Origin: Kineobactrum salinum
GTDB taxonomy: Bacteria; Pseudomonadota; Gammaproteobacteria; Pseudomonadales; Halieaceae
NCBI RefSeq assembly: GCF_010669285.1
Contig: NZ_CP048711.1
Coordinates: 3,348,001 to 3,412,000 of the forward strand
Direction: 5' to 3'
DNA: 64,000 nt
Each line of letters begins with the position of its first letter. Positions within the stretch are counted from its first letter, which is position 1. This document shows positions 9,637 to 19,022 of this stretch, one piece after another. Under the pieces are notes generated by a model. That model searched no databases. It worked only from the letters and a program-made list of their open reading frames with translations, and was not told where the DNA came from. The position numbers were made by a program, and so were the translations under genes.

Positions 9637-9930
9637 ATGGCAACAACAGGTGAGTCAATCCAGCGGCGGCTCGTGATCAGCGGCACCGTTCAGGGTGTGT
9701 CCTACCGCGCGTGGATGGCGGCGGCAGCGCGTACGAGAGGTCTGGCCGGCTGGGTCAGGAACCGGCGTGACGGCACCGTCGAGGCTGTCGTCAGCGGCCC
9801 TGCCGACGCGGTATCGGCCATGGTTCGCGACTGTTATTCGGGGCCGTCGGCCGCACGGGTCAGCGCCGTGCACAGCGAAACCATTGTGGCGCCGGATGTC
9901 GAGGGTTTTCAGCAGCGGCCGACAGTCTGA
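9637..9930 (+). CDS. acyP: Acylphosphatase
   Basis: 97 residues, a single acylphosphatase domain with both catalytic elements: Arg24 in GTVQGVSYRAW and Asn42 in GWVRNRRDG. Hydrolyses carboxyl-phosphate bonds such as acetyl phosphate or 1,3-bisphosphoglycerate, cytoplasmic. It precedes the class I aldolase by 150 bases on the same strand. Confidence 0.95.
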   Translation: MATTGESIQRRLVISGTVQGVSYRAWMAAAARTRGLAGWVRNRRDGTVEAVVSGPADAVSAMVRDCYSGPSAARVSAVHSETIVAPDVEGFQQRPTV

Positions 9931-10080
9931 GCTCGGTCCTGCCAGCTGTGCTGCGTCCAGCCGGCCGCCCCCTGCCGCAAACGGGGCTTGAGCAGTCCCG
10001 TCCAGGCGCGATTCGCGCTTGGCAGAGTGTCGCAACAGCGTCTAGGCTGTACTGTATGGACTTGAATCTGGAGGTAGCCA

Positions 10081-11086
10081 ATGTCAGTCAGCGCGCAACT
10101 GCAGGACACCATAGAAGACCTGGTTGATGGCAAACGCGGTATTCTGGCCGCGGACGAAAGCACGGGGACGATCTCACGCCGCTTTGCTGCGGTGGAACTG
10201 GAAGCCGACGAGGAAAGCCGTCGCGCCTATCGCAGCATGTTGTTGTCCACCCCGGAAATAGGCAACTATATTGCAGGGGTAATCTTCTTCGAGGAAACCC
10301 TGCAACAGACGGATGAGCGCGGCACATTGCTTCCCCGGCTGGCGGTTGAGCAGGGAATGGTCCCTGGTATCAAGGTGGACAAGGGCAAGGGTCCGCTGCC
10401 GGGTGCGGCCGGCGACATGATTACCTATGGCCTGGATGGCCTTGAGGAGCGGTTGCAGCAGTATCACGGGCAGGGGGCGCGCTTTGCCAAATGGCGCGAG
10501 GTGTATCCAGTGTCCCACACAATCCCTGCCGCTGGGTCTGGCGGCCAATGCCGCCACGCTCGCCCGCTATGCCGCGGTGTGCCAAGCTGCAGGATTGGTG
10601 CCCATCGTGGAGCCGGAAGTATTGATCGACGGTGACCACAGCATTGAACGCAGCGCCGAGGTGAACGAGCAGGTGTGGCACTCTGTGTTCCACGCGCTGC
10701 ACCAGTACGGTGTCCGGCTCGAACTCCTGCTGCTGAAACCCAGCATGGTGACACCCGGAAAGCAGGCCAGTTCGGCGACCCCGGAACAGGTGGCGGAAGC
10801 CACCTTGAAGACGCTGCGCCGGACGGTTCCCGCCGCGGTACCCAGCATCAATTTCCTGTCGGGCGGCCAGACGCCCCAGGAAGCCACGGCCAACCTGAAT
10901 GCCATGAATCAGCTGCGCGACCAGGCGCCCTGGCAGCTGAGTTTTTCCTTTGCCCGGGCGCTACAGGAACCCGCGCTGGCGGCGTGGGGAGGCAAGCCGG
11001 AAAACGTGGATGCAGCCCAGAGTGTGTTCCGGGAACGCGCTCGCCTCAACCAGTGGGCGATGCAGGGTGCGGTTGGGGAGGCATAG
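10081..11086 (+). CDS. Fructose-bisphosphate aldolase class I, one frameshift
   Basis: Cleaves fructose 1,6-bisphosphate through a Schiff base. The N-terminal half (GKRGILAADESTGT, GIKVDKG) and C-terminal half (PIVEPEVLIDGDH, LLLKPSMVTPG with the Schiff-base Lys, FLSGGQTPQEATANLNAM, and the end region EPALAAWGG) lie in different frames. Removing one base in the CCC at 10524-10526 joins them into 334 residues, the normal length, reading through ...TILPLGLAANAATLARYAA. RBS GGAGG lies before the ATG at 10081. The break is more likely a sequence error than loss, since every active-site residue is kept. Confidence 0.88.
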
Positions 11087-11142
11087 CGGCCGGGAAGCCC
11101 TCTGACGGAAGTGTCGGCTGTGCAATGCACTCGCCGCTTGCT

Positions 11143-11598
<456 letters not shown>

Positions 11599-12060
11599 TC
11601 AGGCGAGTTTCTGTTTGCGCGCAAACAGTTCTTCGCCCAGAACCTTCAGGTCCAGATCGGTCTTGCGTACCAGCGGAAACATTTCCTGCTCCTCCTCCTT
11701 CACATGGTGATCAATATACTCTGACAAGACCTTGACCGTGGCGTCGAACAGTTCGGCGCTGGCATCCATGCCCTGAATCTGCTTTATCAGTGTCTTCGCC
11801 GAACCATGCTCGACCAGCGCCTCATCAAGCAACGGCGCGGCATCTTTCAAGGCTCTGCGTACAGCGGGGTAGAATATTTCCTCCTCGATGCGCGTGTGCA
11901 GTTCCAGATCCTTGCAGATCTCCTCCGCCAGGCGCTTCTTGCCGACGTAGGCGCGATCCCCCAATTCCTCGAATTCGGCAAACGCCTTTTTGACATTGGC
12001 GTGATCTTCGCGAAGCAGGGCCAGGGCGTCTTTGCCGCCCGCTGATTGTTTGGTGGTCAT
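11599..12060 (-). CDS. Hemerythrin HHE-domain protein
   Basis: 153 residues, all-helical. The di-iron ligands expected of hemerythrin-like proteins are visible: His in LREDHANV, His and Glu in ELHTRIEEEIFYP, His in LVEHGSA, and His in YIDHHVKEEEQEMFP. Members bind O2 or NO, or help in iron and redox stress responses. Cytoplasmic, no signal peptide. Part of a small stress-type group with the CBS and SRPBCC proteins. Confidence 0.92.
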   Translation of the reverse strand: MTTKQSAGGKDALALLREDHANVKKAFAEFEELGDRAYVGKKRLAEEICKDLELHTRIEEEIFYPAVRRALKDAAPLLDEALVEHGSAKTLIKQIQGMDASAELFDATVKVLSEYIDHHVKEEEQEMFPLVRKTDLDLKVLGEELFARKQKLA

Positions 12061-12194
12061 GGTTGTTCTCCGTTGGATTCTCGGGTCCGGCTCTGGCCGG
12101 GGTGCATTACTACCTTGGTACGTTTGTTACGATCCCCGGGGCGGGCACCTGTTCTCCACCCTGATGTCTCCGGCACTGTGCCAGCAGAGCGCTT

Positions 12195-12845
12195 TCATGC
12201 CGGTTGCCTGTGGTCTTGGGCACCGTCCCCCTGATTCCGGTTGGTAGGTACATCACCCGTTTCCATGTACGCTTTCAGATTGCGCAGGTTCTGATTGAGC
12301 ATGGCCTTCTCCAGTCCACCGAGAAAATGGGCTACCGCGGCCCCGGCAATTTTGCCGGGGGGCTCGAAGTTGAGGTGCACGACTACGTCGGTACCCCGGC
12401 CATGAGGGCCTTCCCGGAACTGGATATCACCCCAGGTCTGGAGGTCAGAGCCCTGCAACGAATGCCAGGACAGTCTCTGGTTGGGGATGTCGTCGACAAC
12501 TTCAGAGTCCCATTCGATACTGTGGCCCAGCGGCCCCTTCGCGACCCAATGGCTAAGACCGGCCCCTCTATCCTCTACACGGTCGATGAAGGTCATCACT
12601 TTGGGTAACTGGGAAAAGTTGCGCCAGTAGTTGTAGATGTCTTCGGCACTGCGCTCGATATTGACCGAGCCTTCCAGATGCACCTTGCGGTGCCTGGCCC
12701 CAATCAATGGTAGCCGCTTGGGTCCTCGCTTGCTGGCGTAATAGGCGACCACACCTGCCGCCACTGCGCCCAGCAGGATTGCTCCGGCAAAGCCCCCCTG
12801 GCGGCGGTCCAGGTGATGCCGATGATGCTTGTGCAAATCCAGCAT
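12195..12845 (-). CDS. SRPBCC (START-like) membrane-anchored protein
   Basis: 216 residues. After a His-rich start (MLDLHKHHRHHLD) comes one membrane span (about 20-42, GFAGAILLGAVAAGVVAYYA) and then a polyketide cyclase/dehydrase-type SRPBCC domain (about 58-200; NIERSAEDIYNYWRNFSQLP, DFRVVDDIPNQRLSW-like region). The ATG at 12845 has a perfect AGGAGG at good spacing; the longer in-frame upstream ATG at 13034 is not supported. SRPBCC domains bind hydrophobic ligands; function here unknown. Last of three same-strand genes with CBS and hemerythrin proteins, though 134 bases separate it from the latter. Confidence 0.85.
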   Translation of the reverse strand: MLDLHKHHRHHLDRRQGGFAGAILLGAVAAGVVAYYASKRGPKRLPLIGARHRKVHLEGSVNIERSAEDIYNYWRNFSQLPKVMTFIDRVEDRGAGLSHWVAKGPLGHSIEWDSEVVDDIPNQRLSWHSLQGSDLQTWGDIQFREGPHGRGTDVVVHLNFEPPGKIAGAAVAHFLGGLEKAMLNQNLRNLKAYMETGDVPTNRNQGDGAQDHRQPA

Positions 12846-13103
12846 ATATACCTCCTGTTGTCGCATTGCATGTGTCTGTTGAAATCGGGGTCGAGGTGTT
12901 GCACGAGGAGATCCATGCAATCTCTGTGCCTCTCGCCCACCTGAGCGAGAGCAAAGGATTCTGGCGGGGCAGGTTCGAAATCCGTGGTAAGTTTTTCCGA
13001 AATCGGAGTAAAACTTACGCCTTCCAGTTGCCATTTTAATATCAGCGTCTTCTATACTGTGCTTGGGTCACCCGTGAATTCGCTGATACAGGAGGGCGCA
13101 CTC
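12846..13103. promoter_or_regulatory. Divergent intergenic region, SRPBCC / DUF3775 genes
   Basis: 258 bases between divergently read genes, AT-richer than the flanks around 12980-13060. It must hold promoters for both sides; I could not assign hexamers with confidence. Confidence 0.35.
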
Positions 13104-13544
13104 ATGCTGGAAGTCAATCCCGATGTCATCTGCCGACTGATCGAGATATCCCGACAATTGCATGGCCTGGATGAGCCGATAGTGCCAGAGGAGGACGCCC
13201 CGGAGCTGGAGGGCAGCATTTCCCTGGAGAACAGTCTGGACGAGGATGAGCAGCGCGCAATGCTGGCAGGTCACGGCGAACAGACCGCGGAACAGGAGTT
13301 TGCGGCCATCGTTGACGAGCTGGAGCCGCGGCAACAACAGGAGGTCGTGGCGATGATGTGGCTCGGTCGGGGAGACTATCTGCTGACCGAATGGCAGGAG
13401 GCGCTGGATCTGGCGCGTGACGAATGGACCCCTGACACCGCTTCCTATCTGCTCGGTCATCCACTGCTGGCCTCGCATCTGCAGGATGGGCTGGAACAGC
13501 ACGGGTACAACTGTGGCGAGTTGCTGGCGATGGGCGAGCCCTGA
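13104..13544 (+). CDS. DUF3775 family protein
   Basis: 146 residues, acidic. Starts MLEVNPDVICRLIEIS, has an acidic linker (EEDAPELEGS), then the conserved core ELEPRQQQEVVAMMWLGRG and LARDEWTPDTASYLLGHPL. The family is uncharacterised. The ATG at 13104 has AGGAGG nearby; the same frame is open upstream to 12984 but without conservation. Convergent with pabC. Confidence 0.8.
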   Translation: MLEVNPDVICRLIEISRQLHGLDEPIVPEEDAPELEGSISLENSLDEDEQRAMLAGHGEQTAEQEFAAIVDELEPRQQQEVVAMMWLGRGDYLLTEWQEALDLARDEWTPDTASYLLGHPLLASHLQDGLEQHGYNCGELLAMGEP

Positions 13545-13598
13545 GCACGGAGCGCCAGGCGCGTGGCAGGGATGGCCCCTTGTGACTTTCCGGGCACG

Positions 13599-14357
13599 CT
13601 ATCTGGTGCGTTGATCCTGGACGATTTCCCGGACCAGCCGGACGCCAAAAATACTGTTGGTTAGAAATACAGCCTCGGCGGCCAACAGTCTTTCAAGCGC
13701 AATACTCTGTTCACAAACCTCATGATTCTCGATGAAGGATCGCCGGGTGATACCGTCGAGGACGCCGTCTTGAAGTGGTGGCGTGAAGTATCTGCCCTTT
13801 TCGACAATAAATAAATTGCTGGTGGTGGCACAGCAGGCGTGGCCGCTGCCATTCAACAGGATGGCGTCATCCGCGTGCCTTTCCCGCGCCTCCATTGACG
13901 CCAGCAGCTGGTCACCGTAATTCAGGGATTTGATATTCGAAAGCGGCGAATGCTCATTGCGGCGAACTGTACTGGCGATAATAACTGTCACCGCCTCATT
14001 ACTCATCGTCACGGAGTCGGCGCGCATGATGAGCGTGGGCCACGATTGCTCTGAAATCCTGAGACCGCGCGCCGCCGGCCCGCGAGTGACGGTGGTGCGG
14101 ATGGCGTAGCGCCCTGTGGTAAACCCGTTGCGCTGTAACAGCGCGCTTGCAGTCGCTGTAAAATCCAGGCTGAAATCTATCTTCAGCAGCGCCGCGTGGC
14201 GCACAAGCCGCTCGAAATGGAGATCCGGCAGGCAAAGCTCACCGTCGACGGCCAGCATCGTGTCGAACACGCCATCTGCCAGCGTCAGTCCGCGATCCGA
14301 TGTCCGGACAGCGAGTGTGTTTTCGTCGCCGAACTCACCGTTTAGCCAGATTTTCAT
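13599..14357 (-). CDS. pabC: Aminotransferase class IV, probable 4-amino-4-deoxychorismate lyase
   Basis: 252 residues, fold type IV PLP enzyme. The catalytic Lys143 lies in SNIKSLNYGDQ, and the phosphate-binding turn is CCATTSNLF and LDGITRRSF. Position decides the function: it overlaps pabA by four bases (ATGA) in a pabB-pabA-pabC order, so it most likely releases pyruvate from aminodeoxychorismate to give p-aminobenzoate for folate. By sequence alone a branched-chain or D-amino acid aminotransferase cannot be excluded. Confidence 0.85.
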   Translation of the reverse strand: MKIWLNGEFGDENTLAVRTSDRGLTLADGVFDTMLAVDGELCLPDLHFERLVRHAALLKIDFSLDFTATASALLQRNGFTTGRYAIRTTVTRGPAARGLRISEQSWPTLIMRADSVTMSNEAVTVIIASTVRRNEHSPLSNIKSLNYGDQLLASMEARERHADDAILLNGSGHACCATTSNLFIVEKGRYFTPPLQDGVLDGITRRSFIENHEVCEQSIALERLLAAEAVFLTNSIFGVRLVREIVQDQRTR

Positions 14358-14950
14358 GTCGATACCCGTGCCCGGTTCCAGTGATCGGCGGCGGTGATGA
14401 AGTTATGGATCATCTCCAGCCCCTGCGGTGTCAACACCGATTCAGGGTGAAATTGTACACCGTAGAGCGGGTACTCCCGGTGTTTCACGCCCATGATCAG
14501 GTCATCATCGAGGGAACGGGCTGTCACACAGAGCGGCGAATCGGCAGTCAAATCAACAGTCAGTGAATGATAGCGGCCCGCTTCCAATGGATTGGGCAGG
14601 CCCAGGAAAACTCCCTCCTGGTTGTGCTCGATTGTGGCCGGCTTGCCGTGACAGGGCCGCGGAGCGCGGATCACGCGGCCGCCGAACTGTGCGCCAATAC
14701 ATTGATGCCCCAGGCAGACACCCAGAATGGGTATGCTGTGCGCGAAACGCAGGATCAGCTCGTTGCAGATGCCCGCTTGCGCTGGCGTACAGGGGCCGGG
14801 TGAAAGAATAATTGCCGCCGGCTTCATTGCAGAAATCTGCTCCAGCGTGATGGCATCGTTACGCACGACCTGACGGGATCGGCCTAGCCTGCCGACGTAG
14901 CGCGCCAGGTTATAGACAAAGGAGTCGTAGTTGTCGATCAGCAGTATCAT
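14354..14950 (-). CDS. pabA: Aminodeoxychorismate synthase glutaminase subunit (PabA/TrpG)
   Basis: 198-residue class I glutamine amidotransferase. Triad: Cys79 in GVCLGHQC, His168 and Glu170 in FHPESVLT; oxyanion region SPGPCTP. Supplies ammonia to the partner synthase. It overlaps both neighbours by four bases, indicating tight coupling with pabB and pabC. In many bacteria one such subunit serves both anthranilate and aminodeoxychorismate synthases; no trp genes are nearby. Confidence 0.92.
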   Translation of the reverse strand: MILLIDNYDSFVYNLARYVGRLGRSRQVVRNDAITLEQISAMKPAAIILSPGPCTPAQAGICNELILRFAHSIPILGVCLGHQCIGAQFGGRVIRAPRPCHGKPATIEHNQEGVFLGLPNPLEAGRYHSLTVDLTADSPLCVTARSLDDDLIMGVKHREYPLYGVQFHPESVLTPQGLEMIHNFITAADHWNRARVST

Positions 14951-16353
14951 GGGGCGGTGGCGGGGGCTGAGTTGTCTGCCGCCGCTTCGAAGCTGTCGAA
15001 GATCGCTTCGGCCTTGCTCAGTGTCTCCTCGTATTCAATCGCGGTAACGGAATCGGCGACAATGCCACCACCCACGTTGAAGCTGACGGTGTTGCCCTGG
15101 TAGACCAGCGTGCGGATCGCGATATTCGTATCCATGGCGCCGTCATAGCCTATATAACCCAGTGTGCCGCAATAGGGGCCGCGCCGTTTGCTTTCCATCT
15201 CCTCGATAATCTGCATTGCCCGTACCTTGGGCGCGCCAGTGATGGACCCTCCCGGAAAACAGGCTTGCAACAAGTCAGCGGGTTCCTGATCTGTCTTCAA
15301 CGTGGCTTCGATCACGGATACGAGGTGATGAACTTTGGCGAAGCTCTCCAACCGGCACAATACAGGCACTTCGACGGAATCGTCCTCGCAAACCTTCGAC
15401 AGATCATTGCGTAGCAGGTCGACAATCATCATGTTCTCGGCGCGATCCTTGGCACTGTTCTCAAGCCTGGCACGATTGAGCCGGTCTGCCGCTTCGTTCC
15501 TGTCGCGCTTCTGAGTCCCCTTGATGGGCCGTGACTCCACTCGCCGATCCCGAACCAGAAGAAAACGCTCGGGCGATGCCGAGGAAATCTTCACGGCGCC
15601 GAAATTCATGAAAGCTGCGAACGGTGCCGCATTCACCTGCCGCAACCTCAGGTAGTGCGCCCAGGTATCGAATCCCTCCGGCAGCCTACTCTCGAAGCGC
15701 TGCGAGAGGTTGCATTGAAAAATATCCCCCGCATGGATGTAGTCGATGACACGCTGGACGGCCCGTTCATATTCCCGGCGTGTATGGGAAGACTGCCAGC
15801 GCTGGCTGCTGGTGGCCGGCCCCTGTCCCGGTGTTTCACCGGTCAACTGAATGAAGTGATCGAAGTGGGTCCTGGCGCTGGATTTATCCTCGGCGTGGAC
15901 AATAAACCAGCCGGTTTTTTGCTGGTGATCGTAGCCAAAGACCTGATCGTAGATGCCCACGGCCATATCCGGAATTTCCGGATTATCCTGCGCCATCGCG
16001 GGCAGCTTCTCCAGATCCCTGGTCAAGTCGTAGCCGAACAAGCCTGCGGCGCCACCCTGAAATGGGGGCAGGTGATCGTGGGACCGTTTGTCCAATCCGT
16101 GGATCTTGAGTCTGTCCCTGACACAGTCGATCCCGCGCCCCTGCAGCGTGATTTTTCCTTCGGCTCCGCGAATGCAGACTGTGCCATTCTTGGCCTCAAT
16201 GGTCTCGATCGGGTCAAAGACTATATAACTATAGCGCGCCAGTTCATGGTGCCTGTCGGCGCTGTCGAAGAACAGGCTGTAAGAATGCCGGCTCAGTGCC
16301 GCAAAGAGTTCATGCGGCTCCCGGGACGCGCAGGGAAAGCTGTACAATTTCAT
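14947..16353 (-). CDS. pabB: Aminodeoxychorismate synthase component I
   Basis: 468 residues. The chorismate-binding domain carries the PIKGTQKRDRN motif, whose Lys distinguishes PabB from the PIAGT of anthranilate synthase, followed by AENMMIVDLLRNDL, FPGGSITGAPK and IEYEETLSKAEA. N-terminal region (1-120) is the usual variable lid. Converts chorismate and ammonia to 4-amino-4-deoxychorismate for folate synthesis. First gene of the pabBAC operon; its ATG at 16353 has only a weak upstream ribosome-binding sequence. Confidence 0.92.
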   Translation of the reverse strand: MKLYSFPCASREPHELFAALSRHSYSLFFDSADRHHELARYSYIVFDPIETIEAKNGTVCIRGAEGKITLQGRGIDCVRDRLKIHGLDKRSHDHLPPFQGGAAGLFGYDLTRDLEKLPAMAQDNPEIPDMAVGIYDQVFGYDHQQKTGWFIVHAEDKSSARTHFDHFIQLTGETPGQGPATSSQRWQSSHTRREYERAVQRVIDYIHAGDIFQCNLSQRFESRLPEGFDTWAHYLRLRQVNAAPFAAFMNFGAVKISSASPERFLLVRDRRVESRPIKGTQKRDRNEAADRLNRARLENSAKDRAENMMIVDLLRNDLSKVCEDDSVEVPVLCRLESFAKVHHLVSVIEATLKTDQEPADLLQACFPGGSITGAPKVRAMQIIEEMESKRRGPYCGTLGYIGYDGAMDTNIAIRTLVYQGNTVSFNVGGGIVADSVTAIEYEETLSKAEAIFDSFEAAADNSAPATAP

Positions 16354-16679
16354 TATAGTCTTGGCTGTTGCATACCATGGCCGAGAAAATCAAATAATAC
16401 CGCAGGATATGACAGGCGCCACAATCGCCGCCAAGTCAAATGCGCTACGCATACCGAACCCGGAAATTCCACCGATAGAATTGAATCAGGCCACCGTCTG
16501 GCGCATAGATCAAGAGTCGTCACCAGCCGTCAATCCAGCACAGGAAGGCGGATCCTGTGGCTGCAGAGTGTAACGCCCCACAACGGGAATTTCACGCATT
16601 AGTTCGCTGCACTACAACTATGCAATCAAGCCTCGGGGCTATAACATGCCAGTGAGAGACACCCTGTTTCGGTCAGCTT
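16354..16679. other. Divergent intergenic region, pabB / nnrS
   Basis: 326 bases. I see no RNA gene, repeat or convincing operator, including no clear FNR/NnrR-type TTGAT-N4-ATCAA site despite the NnrS neighbour. Confidence 0.4.
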
Positions 16680-17789
16680 ATGCATGGGCCATCGCAGAAA
16701 TGCCAGATTCCGATCCGCACGGATGCGGGCCGCCTCTTTTACCCGCTGGCTGCTTTATATGGCGCCGTGGCCGCGCCGCTATCAGTCGTGGCCATGACCG
16801 GCGGCGGCTGGCCGCCGGGCCTGATCGGCGCCGGCCATGGGCGGGAGATGTTCTTCGGCTTTGCTCTGGCGCTGGTCGGCGGTTACCTGTTGGGCCCGTT
16901 GTCTCGGCGCTGGCTGCTGGCGCTCGCGGGGCTCTGGCTGGCGGCCCGCATCGCCGCTGTGATGCTTCCAGTCTCACTGCCCGGTCAACTGTTGAGCTCG
17001 CTCTTTGCCCTGATACTGGGTGCACTGGTCATTCCCCGTTTCCGAAACGCCCGCAAGTGGCGCAACAAGGCTGTCATGCCGCTGCTTGGCGCGATCATCA
17101 TGCTGCCGCTGATATGGCTATCGGGTATCCGCATGCCGCTGGCGGAGCTGGGCGTGCTATTGTTTGCTTCATTAATGCTGTTCATGGGTGGGCGCCTGAT
17201 TGCCCCGGCTGCAGCTGGCGCCTTTCGCGAACGCGGCCTGTTTCTTGATGCAAGGGTGCAACCACGGCTTGAGTCATGGCTGCTGCTGCTTCTTGGCGCG
17301 GCAGTGGTCGCGCTTGCAGCTCCCGTCACCGGGATCGTGCCCGGTACCTTGATGCTCGTCGCGGGCCTGGTGGCCACAATCCGCCTCCTTCGCTGGCGTC
17401 TTTGGTACTGCCGGCGCTCTGATCTCTGGGCGGCCGGTCTCGGCTACGGCTGGGTGGCTCTGGGGTTGGCCGTGTTGGGGACAACCCTGCTGCTGCACGG
17501 AACGGGACAACGGCCGGTATTACACCTGGTCACCGTGGGTGGGGTGGGCACTCTCGCTTCTGCTGTCATGGCTCGCCAGCACTACCAGCGCCAATGGAAG
17601 CGTCCCCCTCCGGCCATGCTGATGCTGGGCACAATGGGGTTGATGGCGGTGGCCGCATTGTCACGGCTGGCGGCGGACACTGTTCTCGATGTTCGAGTCG
17701 AAGCACTCTGGCTGGCGGCTGCGGCCTGGTCGGCTTCGCTTGTCTGGTTGGCCATGCATTTGCTGCTTGACGTGCGGGACCCAGAGTGA
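16680..17789 (+). CDS. nnrS: NnrS family haem- and copper-linked membrane protein
   Basis: 369 residues with roughly 10-12 membrane spans. The diagnostic HGREMFFGFALALVGGYLL segment, with a conserved His, follows the first span. NnrS proteins protect against nitrosative stress during nitrate or nitric oxide metabolism and are inner-membrane. No denitrification genes are in the window, but a hemerythrin protein lies 5 kb away. The start (MHGPSQKC) lacks a strong ribosome-binding site. Confidence 0.88.
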   Translation: MHGPSQKCQIPIRTDAGRLFYPLAALYGAVAAPLSVVAMTGGGWPPGLIGAGHGREMFFGFALALVGGYLLGPLSRRWLLALAGLWLAARIAAVMLPVSLPGQLLSSLFALILGALVIPRFRNARKWRNKAVMPLLGAIIMLPLIWLSGIRMPLAELGVLLFASLMLFMGGRLIAPAAAGAFRERGLFLDARVQPRLESWLLLLLGAAVVALAAPVTGIVPGTLMLVAGLVATIRLLRWRLWYCRRSDLWAAGLGYGWVALGLAVLGTTLLLHGTGQRPVLHLVTVGGVGTLASAVMARQHYQRQWKRPPPAMLMLGTMGLMAVAALSRLAADTVLDVRVEALWLAAAAWSASLVWLAMHLLLDVRDPE

Positions 17790-17869
17790 TGACGACTACA
17801 AAATCCGGAGAAACGCACCTTGCTTAACAGTCACTTTTTCAACATGAATTCGCTGTGGAGATGAAATGA

Positions 17870-18289
17870 ATGACTGATCCGATTCGGCTCAAGCGTATCT
17901 ACGATCCGTCGGAAGACGAGGATGGTGCCCGGATCCTGGTGGATCGTGTCTGGCCGCGCGGTGTGCGCAAGGCAGATGTGAAACTGGACTGGTGGGCCAG
18001 GGAATTAGCCCCATCCACTGAATTGCGAAAATGGTTCGGTCATGATCCTGAGCGCTGGGCCGAATTCCGCAACAGTTACCGCGACGAACTGGCTCAGGTA
18101 CCCGAGACCCTCTCCAAGCTGCTCAATTACTGTCGCCAAGGCCCCGTCACTCTTCTATTCGGCGCCCGGGACCGTGAGCACAATCAGGCTGTGGTGCTCC
18201 GGGAAGTGTTGCTGGGGGAGCGGGCGGAAGAGGAAGCACCAGGTGAAAATGCCTCGCCGGTGTGTTACAACAATAAATTCTCCCTCTAA
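17870..18289 (+). CDS. DUF488 family protein (YeaO-like)
   Basis: 139 residues. The family signature is clear: LKRIYDP near the N-terminus, ILVDRVWPRGVRK, LDWWARELAPSTELRKWF, and VTLLFGARDREHNQAVVL. Cytoplasmic and of unknown function. The last 20 residues extend beyond the family core. 80 bases after nnrS on the same strand. Confidence 0.92.
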   Translation: MTDPIRLKRIYDPSEDEDGARILVDRVWPRGVRKADVKLDWWARELAPSTELRKWFGHDPERWAEFRNSYRDELAQVPETLSKLLNYCRQGPVTLLFGARDREHNQAVVLREVLLGERAEEEAPGENASPVCYNNKFSL

Positions 18290-18425
18290 AAGTACTGGCG
18301 CTGAGCCGTGAACCGGCAGGGATGCAAGCACTCCATGATCCGGGAGCAGGGCATCTGGACGATTCGCTTACATCTCATGCAGTCTTTTTGTCATTCGAGT
18401 TCACAAACGAAAATGGAGGCAGCCC

Positions 18426-18890
18426 ATGCTATTTACAGGCAAGCAAATCTTCGTCCTCTGTATCTTCTACTTCTTCTTTCTGACGCGAGTTGCATCGGCC
18501 CAGGACGTAACCGCCGAGTTGGCCCCCGATATACGCGGGTTGCTGCAGAAGGAAATGGTGCAAGTGGATGTGGCCATGAAGGTCATTCATGGCGCCATTG
18601 TTCGTGGAGACCACGAGGTCGTTGACAAAAAGGGCAGAGAGATCCATGACAGCTTCATTTTGCAACAATCCATCACCCCGGACCAGCGCAAGGCACTGAA
18701 GGCCGCTGTTCCCGACGAGTTTCTGAAGCTGGACCAGCGATTTCACGTGCTGGCTTCCCAGCTCTCCGATGCCGGTAGCAGGAAAAATACCGAAGACCAG
18801 CTGAAGATATTCGGGCAGCTGACGCAGGCCTGCGTAATGTGCCACAGCGGCCATGCCAGTGAACGTTTCCAGGGGTTCGACAGCCGGTAA
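18426..18890 (+). CDS. Periplasmic c-type cytochrome, class II (cytochrome c'/c556-like)
   Basis: 154 residues. A signal peptide (about 1-25, ending TRVASAQ) is followed by a helical domain with a single haem site near the C-terminus: Cys136, Cys139, His140 in CVMCHSGH, the position typical of class II cytochromes. Electron carrier or NO-binding function in the periplasm. Precedes the orphan sdhB by 132 bases. Confidence 0.85.
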   Translation: MLFTGKQIFVLCIFYFFFLTRVASAQDVTAELAPDIRGLLQKEMVQVDVAMKVIHGAIVRGDHEVVDKKGREIHDSFILQQSITPDQRKALKAAVPDEFLKLDQRFHVLASQLSDAGSRKNTEDQLKIFGQLTQACVMCHSGHASERFQGFDSR

Positions 18891-19022
18891 GGCTGCCGTA
18901 GCAACCCCATCGTGGCCAACGGCAGGTCCATTGCGAACGGGCAACTGGTACGGATTCCGACTGAAACAGAGCTGTTCAACCGCAGGACCTCCGGTTCTGT
19001 AGTAAACGGCGGGAGCGAGCCC

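Noticed and set aside
10500-10540. Programmed frameshift or recoding in the aldolase and the other split genes
   Set aside because: No slippery heptamer with a downstream structure was evident, the enzymes are not known recoding targets, and twelve cases in one window favour sequence error.
16361-16573. Small plus-strand frame ending SCGCRV upstream of nnrS
   Set aside because: No ribosome-binding site, no family resemblance; likely chance.
15655-16602. 315-codon plus-strand frame over pabB
   Set aside because: Shadow of pabB, which has all its motifs on the other strand.
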